Of a stretch of 41,948 nt of DNA, positions 10,692 through 21,222 are shown in pieces (position 1 is the first letter of the stretch; every line of letters begins with the position of its first letter). This DNA comes from Glutinoglossum americanum. Lineage: Eukaryota; Ascomycota; Geoglossomycetes; Geoglossales; Geoglossaceae. Below the pieces are notes generated by a model. It searched no databases, was not told where the DNA came from, and saw nothing but the letters and a program-made list of their open reading frames with translations. The stretch covers positions 1 to 41,948 of the forward strand of contig JAGHQL010000212.1 of NCBI GenBank assembly GCA_020080175.1, in the 5' to 3' direction. Both the position numbers and the translations under genes were made by a program.

Positions 10692-13445
10692 ATGGACGAC
10701 TATCGAATATCCAACAGCAGTGACCCGTGTCGGCCGGGAGATCCATGCAATCAACAAAACGATATATATACGCAGCTTGTTGTCTCGGTCGCACTTGGGT
10801 CCTCGGCGTTCCTCTCTTTTTGTGTATGTGAAAACAGTCTCTGCATGGAGACATGTTGTTATGCAGCTCATAACTGATACGCATACTGTGGCTTAGTTTC
10901 TGCGACCGAGATGGAAGGAACTCTATGCAGCTCGCAAAACGAAAAAGGGTCCGGCCAAATCCCTCCCTCAATTACCAGATACACTATTCGGGTGGATACC
11001 GGTGCTATATCGCATTACAGAGCATGAAGTGCTGAAATCCTCAGGGCTTGATGCATTTGTTGTAGGTTTCGAGAGAACTTGAGCAGTGAAGGTAAGATGG
11101 GTGGGCTAACGTGGATGTTCTAGTTCCTATCTTTCTTTCGAATGGCGAGCAAATTTCTTGGCATCACTTTCCTCTTTGCCCTCATTATCATCACTCCTGT
11201 TCACTATCACTACCGTGAGGATTCTGACCCAGTGGCGGCTAATGTACTCACGTACTCCGATCCATCATGGATTTTTGAACCTCAGTTCGCCAGCGCCCTC
11301 AAGCCAGAGAAGGGTAAAACGCCTGACGAATATCTCTGGATGTATGTATTTTTCGTGTATGTTTTCTCCGGGATCGCAGTATTCCTCCTCATTTCGGAAA
11401 CAAAGAGAATTATTCGGGTTCGGCAAAACTACCTCGGACATCAGTCGACTGTCACCGATCGGACGATTCGTCTTTCCGGCATTCCCGAAAACCTAAGGTC
11501 TGAGGTCAAGATAAAGGAGCACATTGAAACTTTGCAGATTGGGAAGGTTGAATCTGTAACCCTCTGTAGGAATTGGGAGGAAATAGATGTTCTGATGAAC
11601 AAGCGAGCAATTTTGTTGAGGAAGCTTGAGGAAGCGTGGACGGTGCATCTTGGCTTCCGTCGTGTGGAAAGGAGTCTACAATCGCTACCAGTCACTCAGC
11701 CTCCGCCCCCTGAACTAACACCGGCTCAGGAAACAGATGAGGAAAGTCATGCGCTTCTTGCGCACGACGACAGAGAGCAAGGCCGCGTTGTCCCTTATGC
11801 TAGGGAGAGACCGAAGACAAGGATCAGACACGGCTTCCTTAAGTTGAAAAGTAGAAAAGTTGATGCCATAGATCTCTTTGAAGAGAGATTGAGGAGGCTG
11901 GATGAAGAAATTAAGGTCACCCGCGAAAAGGAGTTTGAGCCAACGGCTTTGGCCTTTGTGACGTTGGATTCCGTAGCCGCTTGTGTAAGTGCCCGCGATA
12001 CGTGCAGAGTCAATCCGAAAATCTGACAGTAAGTCTAGCAAATGGCCGTCCAAGCTGTGCTTGATCCAATACCAACACGTTTGGTGGCACACCTCGCTCC
12101 TGATCCCTCCGATGTTGTGTGGTCGAACACGTATCTCCCTCGATCCACCCGAAGGTTCATGTCCTGGACGGTCACATTACTCATCATCCTCCTTACTATA
12201 TTCTGGGTCGTCCCCGTTACAGCCTTAGCCCCATTTTTGAACCTCATGTCTATTAAGAAAATCTGGCCGCAATTAGCGGATTCCCTCTCGAGGAACGAAC
12301 TCAGTAGGTCATTGGTAAATACTGTTTTGCCAACTGTTATTCTATCCTTGCTCAACACATCTGTTCCGTATCTATATGACTGTATGTTTGCCTCCCTGTG
12401 ACTTAGTGGTGGACCTCCTAACGCATGATAGGGCTATCTAATCTCCAAGGCATGATCTCACAAGCAGAAGTCGAGCTTTCTGTCATCTCTAAGAATTTTT
12501 TCTTCACCTTTTTTAACCTCTTCATCGTTTTCACCATTACTGGGACGGCTGCGAATTATTATTCGCTTCTCCGTGATTCGCTCAAGGATGCAACCAAGAT
12601 TGCATACTTGCTCGCGAGGTCGCTCAGTGGCCTGGCGCAATTCTACGTAAACTTGATTGTACTTCAAGGCATCGGCCTCTTCCCGCTGCGCCTCTTGGAA
12701 TTTGGCAGCGTAGCGCTATATCCAATTGGCCTGATCGGAGCCAAGACCCCTCGAGGTAAGATTAGCCCCTTAGAGAGACCGAAGAGAAACACTTTTACTT
12801 ACCACGCCCTAGACTATGCCGAACTCCATCGGCCGCCAATATTCCAATATGGGTTCTACCTGCCTCAGGCGATACTCATCCTAATTCTCTGTATTGTTTA
12901 CAGCGTCCTCCCTTCCGGCTCGTTGGTGCTGTTCTTCGGCCTAGTCTATTTCCGTATCGGCGGCTTCGTGTATAAATACCAACTGCTCTACGCCATGGAT
13001 CAGAACCATCACTCGACCGGCAGGGCATGGCCAATGATGTGCCATCGTGTTTTACTTGGGCTCGGAGTGTTCCAGGTAGCGATGGCTGGTGTACTAGCAC
13101 TTAAGGGTGCTTTCACCAGAGCTGGACTCATAGTTCCGCTCATCCCGGCGACTGTGTGGTTCAGTTATTATTACGGCAGTACGTTCGAGCCCCTGACGAG
13201 TTATATTGCCTTGGGGAGTATACATTTGAAGGGACTTGGCAACATCGACGAGGGGGAGTCAAGGCAGGATATTGAAACGGCTAGTGGACATACAGTCGAT
13301 GAGACGAGGGAAGAAGGTCTCCATTATGTCAATCCAAGCCTGGTGGATCCGTGAGTTTATTGACAACAAAACCCTCCCTTATTGGGGTCGTTGCTGATTC
13401 GAAAATAGACTGGAAGTGCAGATTCGTGAAGCAGTTGGGGAATAG
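10692..13445 (+). CDS. CSC1/TMEM63 (DUF221/OSCA) family membrane channel
   Basis: The family comprises osmosensitive or mechanosensitive, calcium-permeable cation channels (yeast Csc1 and Rsn1, plant OSCA, animal TMEM63) in plasma or internal membranes. Six exons (10692-10823, 10897-11061, 11124-11984, 12039-12381, 12432-13350, 13409-13445) give 2457 nt and 818 residues, within the family range. The N-terminal span (LVVSVALGSSAFLSFC) is followed by the conserved FLRPRWKELYAARK and LPDTLFGWIPVLYRITEHEV. The cytosolic RNA-binding-like region contains DRTIRLSGIPENLRSE and later AFVTLDSVAACQMAVQAVL. The C-terminal channel block includes the membrane spans with SKNFFFTFFNLFIVF and HALDYAELHRPPIFQYGFYL. 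The last intron (GTGAGT donor, 13351-13408) is my choice; reading through would stop eleven residues earlier. Regulation and ion selectivity cannot be seen. Confidence 0.92.
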
Positions 13446-14115
13446 CATCACTCAGCGGTAATAGGAGCCATGGTGAGGATAATGTATTACTAGCTCCTAG
13501 AGGTTTTCTCGTGCCGCTATTGCGTCCATTTTTTTTGGGGGGGGCTTTGGCGTAATTGGGAAGGCTCGGATGGGTCTTACTTTGTATGTGTATTTGGGGG
13601 AGGTGCACCCCAGGAAATAGAAACCCGTGTTTTTTTGGGAATATATCCTCGTGTCGCTAGTTGCTCTGGTTGCACGCAATTACTGACTACGAATCGGCAT
13701 TCGTTTTTATCTTTACCTACTACTATTATTCATGACCTGTTATTACTTTACCTACGTACCTAACCCCCTATAGTTCTCTCTCTCGGTCTACCTACTAGAC
13801 TAGACGCCAACTATCCATTCGTACGATATCCTGCGATCCATCGCTCGATCTCGCACCGTTCCCTTCCAACCCCGTTTTGTCGCCGTGCGTTGAAAGGAGG
13901 ATCTAGAATCACACACGAGCTATTTGTTTGTTAGGACCAGTGAGGGGATTTCCGTCTTAAAGAACATCACACATTCCTCTCTCGAAGAGAGTTGCTGGGA
14001 CGGCGCCGTCGTCGTCGTTCTCAGCTCTGTCACCCGCACCCGCGCCAACTACACACGCAGCGAACGCTCCACTGCTCTTCTTGGTCGGGCGACGGAATAA
14101 GCGCGGCTGGGATCG
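13446..14115. other. Spacer and leader of the F-box gene
   Basis: The first part is the 3' region of the channel gene. From about 13730 the sequence is pyrimidine-rich with repeated TACCTAC motifs, as in fungal promoters and leaders, and runs into the F-box start. No open frame here is convincing; the minus-strand frames near 13357-13679 have no family features. Confidence 0.6.
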
Positions 14116-16976
14116 ATGTCCTCGGAGTCCCGACGAACACTAGAGAGCGATAAAGAGAGGTTGCTGGTGGTTGATAACTGCTCTTGCGAGTTGGTAAGGG
14201 GTGATTGGCTTCAGTACAGGAGGAGAGCGGGCGGGAGATCTTCGTTTGAGTTTGAGCGCACGCCGGATATCGTTCCTCGACGGAGTAGCTCTGTCCCGCC
14301 TGAGCGCACCGCCGCTACGAGAGGGGGCAGGCGTGGTAATTTCTCATCCCACCAGTCTGCAAGCTTGATGGGCTCTTCCTGTTCCGGGCGGAGGTGTGAC
14401 TCGGGGGGCGAGGGGGGCAGGGTGCTCATCCCGAAGCTGCGCCTTGGGCGCAGCGGGACTGCGCACTGGGGGTCTTCGTCAGCGTTGCGGGGGTCTATTG
14501 AGATGAAAGCCTTTCCCGCGCCGCCCGAAAGTCCCATAGGGGTGGGTGTTGGTGATCCCCCTGATCAGCCGTTGGAGGTCTTGAGGATGTATGAGCAGGC
14601 GGTGTTGGATACGGCGGAGGCGCCGGCGGTCAGCGAGTCGCTCTCCGAGGTGCTCTTGAACGGCTCGTCGATGGGTTCGATTTCGAGGTCGGCGGGTGCG
14701 GTTGGACGATGGAGGGACCCGGGACCGGGGCCTAAGCTTCCGGCGGTGGTGATGGAGCGGCTTTTGAGGTATCTCGATCACGACGACTACCTTGCCCTTA
14801 GACTGACGTGTCGGGCGTGGCACAACTCCCTGAGGGCGCCGGCGAAGGTCCCTTCTGTTTCCTATCTCCCCCCGGAGATCATTCAGTATATCTATGGGTT
14901 TTTGGCGCCCGCAGATTTTAATTCAGCGAGGCATACTTCGCGGGCTTGGCTTGCGGCGAGCCTGGATAAGTCGCTGCTGTTGACGATGCTGAGGAGAGGG
15001 GGGTGGCTGGGTGGTGTGGACCTTGGTGGCTCCCTGCCTGGCGTTCAGGAGAGCGATGCTGGATCTGGCGTAAGGATGAGTGAGGAGTGGTGGCTGAGCA
15101 AGTGCTTGTCTAGGGAGTGTTCGCTTGGCCCGGATTGGAGGGGTGATGGCCTTCCGTGGTCGAGATCGCGGTCTAACAGGCTTAGTCCACCGGGGAGGAA
15201 CCGAAGGAGGGGCGCTAGGTCTACGAGTCTGGAGATGACGTCCGTGACGGACTTTTCGGAAATAGTCTCGAATTACACTGAGGTGGAGGATGTACCGGGG
15301 TCTAGCGTCCATTTTACAGTCAGCGTTTGCGGGAAGTACGTGATGGTTGCGGAAGGGTGCGTGGTGTATATATACCGTCTCAGTGGCCAGGGCTGCCACG
15401 GGGTCGTGAACGAGGGATCGCTCGGTGGATGCCTGAGCCCTGTGACGAGCGTGCTTTGCCCTCGGAGGGTCCTAGCTGTTAGCATGGACACCTCGTGCGA
15501 TAGGTTTGCCATTGCTGCGCTGCTGGATGGCAGGATGGGTCTGGTGTGCGATATTGCGAATAGCAGTTACGAGCCGAGCATAGGGGACGCGACTAGCCCC
15601 GGACCGTCTGGGAGCAGCAGCACTCAACAACTGCCGTTCGACTCGACCGCTTTCGGGAGGATCACGGATGATGTATTCGCGTTCACAGAGTCTGAGTTGG
15701 CTGAGATTAACGAGCTGGAGGGGTCGTCGCGCATCTGGGCCGCCGTGGGAGGGAGTGATCCTGGGGTTAGGGCCAGGCTGAGCCTTCCAAGGTTATCGCC
15801 GGAAGAACACGACCTGGAGACTGGGTGGCCAGCGTTTGCTACGAGCCAAGCGGTTATCCCTATTGAAGCGGGGCCAAGTGCGGTGTATCGGAATGTTTGT
15901 TCGACGGACGATCCACCGATGAGCGTGGCGATCTGCCCGCAGAGGAAATGTGTTGGTGAGTAATCATTTGCTTCTTTTTTTTTGGTTTGTTTGTGATGTT
16001 AAGGGATCCAAAGTTAGCTAACAGGTTCCTATGAAGCTTTTGGCTGCGCGAGCGGGATCGAGTTGCATTGGGTGGATGCGTTGACGGGGCAGGATCTTAA
16101 TCGGTGGTTTCCGTTGACTACGCCGTCGGATTTTCTGTGTTGGTTTATAAACTTTTCGTCAGTTTCGGAGGGGCGTGTTTTGTTGGCTGACTTTTTCGTG
16201 GCGATGCAGATTTTCTGCCACCGCGGAGAGGCGTGGATTCTGCGAAGAAACTGCGGCTTATTTCTTCTGCCGCGCATCCTGGGGGTTCTGCTCCCCTCTC
16301 TCATCGGTTCAATGCCCGTCGCGCGGCGACGTCGCCGTTCTGGAGCATGTGTTTCACGCCTCAGTTTTCAGCGTTGCAGTCGTCGATCTCGGATCATTTT
16401 CGGGCTGTGCCTTTGAGTGATGGGTATCATATCTTGTTCATTGACCCTGCTACGGGGCTGCTCTGCCTGGGGAGTGATGCGCCGCTCGGTGGACCGACGA
16501 AGCTTTTAAGGAAGATCATCCTCCTTGGTCCGGAGGGGGAGAGCCCTACTATGTATGCTAGCGGTAGCGATCTGCGGTGGGGTGTCCGTGTCGTTGTGGG
16601 GTTTGGCGATCGTGTCTGGTTGTTCAGCGTGCCACCTGATGTGTTTAATGATGGTCATGGCGATCGACTGAGCAGTAGAGGTGGAAACAGTCTCTGGGCA
16701 GACGGGTGGCTTGCTTCGGACGACCGCGATGGCACGGTTGGTGTTGCGTTGTCTCAGGGACCATGGCCAATACGTCTTAGGGGCGCAGAGGTAGGGAGTG
16801 TGCAGGGGCTTGTGGATATTGCGGTTGAGAGTGGGCCGAATATGATTATTTGGACATTTTGCGCGGGGGGGAAGGTGTTTACCTGGCAGATTGAGGGCGG
16901 CAGTGGGGGGAGTATTGTTGGGGTGAGGAGGAGGGTGGTGTTGAGGGAAGGGGGAGTGGTTGACTGCGTAGCGTAG
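14116..16976 (+). CDS. F-box protein with two F-box-like motifs and a propeller-like C-terminal half
   Basis: F-box proteins bind Skp1 and bring substrates to SCF ubiquitin ligases. Exons 14116-15955, 16025-16138 and 16210-16976 give 2721 nt and 906 residues. Residues 1-200 are polar and look disordered. An F-box-like helix set starts near residue 207 ([20 protein letters not shown], then CRAWHNSL), and a second comes about 45 residues later ([18 protein letters not shown], then SRAWLAASL). The rest has repeated hydrophobic strands ending in aromatic pairs (for example [20 protein letters not shown]), as in WD40-like propellers of large fungal F-box proteins. Splicing of the second intron rejoins [18 protein letters not shown], a sequence I believe typical of the fungal family. 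The substrate is unknown. Antisense frames in this gene are shadows of its GC-rich codons. Confidence 0.85.
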
Positions 16977-17173
16977 GCTCTTTCGTAATTAGGAGGTCGT
17001 TTGGAGTTGGAGTATCAGCCCAGTTGTATTGTTGGGACGTTAGAAATTATATTACGAGTTCTTATCTATCTTCTGGGTTCCTAGAGGCAAAAAAAATGCT
17101 AGTAACCTTCTTGTGTAATAGAAAAGCAAATGAGTTTGAACCACCCCTCTCCTAAGCAACTGCAATTCGCCAT
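16977..17173. terminator. Convergent 3' ends of the F-box and glycerol-3-phosphate dehydrogenase genes
   Basis: The stop codons face each other across 197 bases that turn AT-rich around 17040-17130. No further feature is seen. Confidence 0.6.
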
Positions 17174-18619
17174 TTACTCAAGAATATCTGGTAGATCCTC
17201 TACCTTTGCCTTCCCTTCGAGGATGTTGTAAACGGCGGTGAAAAGTGGGAAATCCTTCTCCTCTCCCCGGTTGCTCAGGAAGCCATAAACTTCTCTGGCA
17301 CTCAAAGTCCCCTGCAGCTTCTGTCCGTTCAACTCCTGCTTCTCCACCTCAGTGATGCTCATCCCTCTCTCAACCGACAATTTTGCGCAACGATGATTCC
17401 TTCCTCCCGCACAACTCGTAATCAGATCCGCGACGCCGCAGCTCTCCTCCGTGAATGTCTCTGCGTGAGCGGTAGGGAAGAAGCGTCTCCCGAACTTCAC
17501 CATCTCGAGGAGACCCACGCGCATGATGGCTGCCTTTGCGTTGTCGCCCCAGTGCATGCCATCAACGAAGCCGGCGGCGATGGCGACGATGTTCTTGAGG
17601 GCGCCGCCGAGGGACACGCCAGCGACATCGGAGACGACGTGGACTTGGAAGTATTTGCGGTGAAAGAGGGTTTTGATTACGGCATGGTCGATAGGGAGGA
17701 GGTCTGCTGGGGGGCGTGCGAGGCGGACCTTGGAGGGGCGGCCGGAGGAGTCGTTATGTATGGGGTCGTGATTGCTCTCGCGGGTGGGGGAGGGTTCACG
17801 GGAATCGATGGAGGGGGGGTCGTAGGCGATGGTCGTCTCGGAGAACTTCTCTTGCGCAATCTCGTTGGCGATGTTGGCACCAGAGAGGGCGCCAACGTAG
17901 ATACCGAGTTTCGAGCCGATTGTCTCGGAGAAGAGGCGTACACCATCGGGGCCAACATCTACACCCTTGATGCACGAGATGCCCCTCGCATATGGGAGGT
18001 GGTGCCCCTCCAGCTTATCGCAGATTCCACCGATGAATTGGTGAGGCAGGTTGAAGACCAGAATCGTGGCGTCAGAGACCGCTGCAGTGAGAGAGGGTTC
18101 TGCGATCACATTTGCGGGAAGAGTTATGCCAGGAAGATATTTGACGTTTTCGTGGAAGGTGTTGATTAGTTTTGTGAGGGGTTGAGAGGTGGTAGTTAGG
18201 CTAGAGGAAGGGTCGTAATGCTTGGACTTGGGAGGGATGGTGACTGTTTCTTCGAGGACCCACATTTTAACCTCAGGCTCGAAGAGATGCGGATGTTCGA
18301 GTGTGTTTTCGGCGACGATCTTTGCGATCGTGGAACCCCTAGGAGATTTCACCCGTAGATATTAGAGTCACAAGTTTTTTTTAGGTTGATTTGGCAATAG
18401 GATGCATGGCTAAACCTACCAGTTCCCGGAACCTACGACGGTCACTCTGTGTCTCTTAGCCGCTGTCAGCATCTTTGCGTTGAGTCGAGAGCTTCTGCGG
18501 CTCTTAGTTAGTGATGGTGGAGGTGATGGCGACTGCTTAGGAACGGCGATAATGGAGAGGTTCCGCACAAGCTTTAAGATGGCGGATACAGTAGTGAAGG
18601 TTGGCCGGAGGGTGGCCAT
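17174..18619 (-). CDS. gpd1: NAD-dependent glycerol-3-phosphate dehydrogenase
   Basis: It reduces dihydroxyacetone phosphate to glycerol 3-phosphate, feeding glycerol (osmolyte) and lipid synthesis and balancing NADH. Two exons, 18619-18420 and 18338-17174, give 1365 nt and 454 residues. The nucleotide-binding loop is VVGSGNWGSTIAK; then come [75 protein letters not shown] with the catalytic Lys, and [14 protein letters not shown]. Compared with yeast Gpd1, about 35 polar residues ([14 protein letters not shown] and on) are inserted before the C-terminal domain, as I expect in filamentous fungi. The start is uncertain: the ATG at 18619 adds a 49-residue, acid-poor, Arg/Lys/Ser-rich leader before a second in-frame ATG at 18472, which would give a compact 405-residue cytosolic form. 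Confidence 0.94.
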
Positions 18620-19167
18620 CCAGAGTTTTAAGGCGGAAGGAAGCCATGGCCCAGGTCGCAACGGTAGCGCCGATGGTCTGCGCTTCCGTTGGGGTCGCGT
18701 GCACTTCACCACCCAACATTCCAGCATTGTGCATGATGCTTACCCACCTTGCCCTACCATAGACCAGATGGTGATGTTTTCTGCCGAGATTTGCTTTTTC
18801 TCTTAATATTTTCCTCGAGTGGTGACGTAGGTACTCACTCTAGTACGGAAACGCCGACCAAGAGACCTTTTAGCGGGCGAATACCATGCAGAGACTTTAA
18901 TATCTATCTCTCCTCTCTCTTCCCGTCGCGGCACGAAATCCAACCCATACCGCCTTGCGCAGTTGCCTATTCTCTAGTTCCATTCCATTATGCGATATTA
19001 CAGGCCCCGCCCCCACTTGGGTGGGGCTGTATCACACGGTACCGACGGGGAAATGCATTTGTAGAGTCTGGTTGTATGCTACCTCTCCATCTATAAACAT
19101 AACTCGCGTGTTAAATTTCCCAACTATATACCTTAGCTCAATGTAGAAATTGGTTTAGTTCTCCATC
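18620..19167. other. Spacer: gpd1 promoter and 3' region of the GGCT-like gene
   Basis: Both neighbours are on the minus strand. The part next to 18620 should hold the promoter and leader of glycerol-3-phosphate dehydrogenase. A small GC hairpin with the arms CCCCAC and GTGGGG lies near 19012-19028. The frame continues open upstream of the chosen gpd1 start as far as 18727 but looks unlike protein. No other gene is supported. Confidence 0.6.
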
Positions 19168-20283
19168 CTATGCCCGATTATTGTAAGGAAATATCAATTG
19201 TTCATCCGGCTCCATCGTCCGCTCGCCATCTCCAAATAAGTCCTTGAAGAATCCATCATAGCTCGCCCACATCCTGTTGAAGAGAGTCCTACTGGCTTCT
19301 ATTAACCACTTCGGAGAACGTCCACGCTTATCCCCGAAGATTCTTTGCATGAAAATCAGAACGTAGACCACTGGTATCCACACTGACATAAAGAGGAATT
19401 GGCCGAACCGTTGGCGATTCGTCGTAACCGTGTAAGGTCGGATGTCGCGGAGGTAGAGCCTGTACTCCTCGGGAAGGTCATGCTCGTCCGCGCCGTCTGT
19501 GAGCAGCCTCAGATACCGTGCCGAGGGTTGCGCATAGCTTGGATCTGGTCGGTGGGCCCGCCCGGCTCTCTTTGGAGCTGTCTTGCCCGGGGGAGGTTCA
19601 GACGGACGCGGTGAGAAGAGAGTGTGTGCTTGAAATGGCGAGGTTTGGGGGTTCTCAGGAACAGCGTTCCCCTCTGGAAGGGGATAACAGGTGACAACAA
19701 CGTCTTTGTAAGCCGAACCCCCACCCTCTGTCACTATGATCGTCGCATAGTCCTTCTTGGTAACTTCGTATACCACACCAACCAGACCCTTCTTCCATCT
19801 GTCCTTGTGATATTTAGGGGGCCGCCCCTCGTTGTTCGACAAGAGTTTCTCTCCCAAGCCAGATTGGACATTTGAGTGCCGTGTGCGTTTCTGGTCTCTA
19901 TACTGAACATTCGCGAAACAAGGCTCAGTGTATGGTATGCCGGGTAGGTCAAACATTAAGACGAGCTCTGGAACTAAGACATTCAGTTGTGCAAGCGGTT
20001 TAATGCCTCGAACGTCCCTAAACTTAGCCTCGCAGAGATTAGATCCATATGCTAGGTAAAGAACTGTATCGTGCTCCGCGGTTTCTTGATTTGCGATATC
20101 ATCCACGAAAGATTCAGTGAAAGCCTCTTCGCCGACAGAACGTGACCTTTTTTCATCGGAGATCGCAGGTAGGTGTTGGTTCTGTGTTTCAATAGCTCTC
20201 GTCGTGGCGGGGCTAACGTTTGTAGTACCTTGGACAGCCCGATGCCCAGGAGTGTCGCCAGGGAGGATGTGCGTTTGAGACAT
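19168..20283 (-). CDS. Gamma-glutamylcyclotransferase-like protein with a C-terminal membrane span
   Basis: The GGCT fold releases 5-oxoproline from gamma-glutamyl peptides; fungal relatives include enzymes beside toxin clusters such as GliK, but this gene stands among housekeeping genes. It is a single exon of 371 residues. The fold starts near residue 73 with VLYLAYGSNLCEAKF; YGSNL (79-83) is the substrate loop of the family. GLVGVVYEVTKKDYATII leads to TEGGG, where the catalytic Glu is expected. A Pro/Arg-rich linker follows (about 225-255). A hydrophobic span at about 295-313 (FLFMSVWIPVVYVLIFM) suggests anchoring to a membrane, with a basic cytosolic tail. The ATG has in-frame coding right behind it and no better upstream start. 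Its substrate is not known. Confidence 0.85.
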   Translation of the reverse strand: MSQTHILPGDTPGHRAVQGTTNVSPATTRAIETQNQHLPAISDEKRSRSVGEEAFTESFVDDIANQETAEHDTVLYLAYGSNLCEAKFRDVRGIKPLAQLNVLVPELVLMFDLPGIPYTEPCFANVQYRDQKRTRHSNVQSGLGEKLLSNNEGRPPKYHKDRWKKGLVGVVYEVTKKDYATIIVTEGGGSAYKDVVVTCYPLPEGNAVPENPQTSPFQAHTLFSPRPSEPPPGKTAPKRAGRAHRPDPSYAQPSARYLRLLTDGADEHDLPEEYRLYLRDIRPYTVTTNRQRFGQFLFMSVWIPVVYVLIFMQRIFGDKRGRSPKWLIEASRTLFNRMWASYDGFFKDLFGDGERTMEPDEQLIFPYNNRA

Positions 20284-21222
20284 AAACCTACTGCATGTGC
20301 CGTGCTCCTAAGGATATTTAGGCTGGCCTAAAACCTTGAGGCTTATATAACGAACTATAACGAACGGTGCGGCTTGCTGGAAGTTGAGCCTGGCTCTCTA
20401 GATGTTTGATTGTGAAAAAGCTCTGGGTTGATCTAGACGAGAAATAATATGGAGGGGGCCTTGGCCGATAAGCGGTGCTCGGAGCATTCCAAGTCCGACG
20501 CTAAGATGCTCCACATCCGATGGAATATCGCTCGGTCAACCTCACACCAAGAAACCGGGCAATTTGACTACGATCAATCTCCAACTTTTGGACCTCATGC
20601 CGTTAGAGATCTCTTTACTTGGTCGATTGCGTATATATGTAATTTCTTTTGCGTAAATCATCAACCGTGAATATCACCTTTGGCTGGGCCTCTCTATGTT
20701 TCTTATCAGAGTCCCAATTTCTCAGTCTGAATTCGCATAGCTGCCCAGCGCGTATACATTTTATATAGACCCAAAGCTGGTTTCCCAACTCTATATCAAC
20801 GCATATTCCATTTAGATATGTCTAGTAAAAGGCTTTGTGAGTCTTTAGTGCTTTTAGCCGACGCATGGGAAGGCCTATAGGAGAGTCTAGTTCAAGTCTT
20901 AATGCCAAGTCCTCACTTGGGCAGACGAAGTTGACACACTAGATTTCTCCTTGGGACTGATTTCTTCCTTTTGCCTAGTTCAGCGAGAAAACGCCTGCTC
21001 GGGATCCCAATATGACAAACAGCTTGTTGCCAATCTGATATATTCAGGAGCGCACTCCATACCCAATTTATTCCTAGTGCGGTCTGTGCCTAACATCCCG
21101 CGAGCGACTTCCCCTTTGTTACACCACTCGCGAGGCAGATGGAAAAGTTCAGTATCCGCTCAAAGGAGGCTGTTCCTCTAGTCCATGAGTCTCCCATATC
21201 AGCTCTAGCAAGCTACTTGAAA
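20284..21222. other. 939-bp divergent spacer between the GGCT-like and axis-protein genes
   Basis: This spacer holds the two promoters. It is moderately AT-rich between about 20600 and 20850. The open frames at 20449-20670 and 20951-21181 have no recognisable family features and no splice support, so I leave them out. I saw no tRNA, repeat or clear meiotic promoter element. Confidence 0.55.

Noticed and set aside
14923-15399. Minus-strand frame of 158 codons
   Set aside because: Antisense shadow of the F-box gene, Arg/Pro-rich and without family features.
17393-18169. 258-codon open frame on the plus strand
   Set aside because: It lies fully antisense to the well-conserved glycerol-3-phosphate dehydrogenase exon and has no family features; it is a codon-composition shadow.
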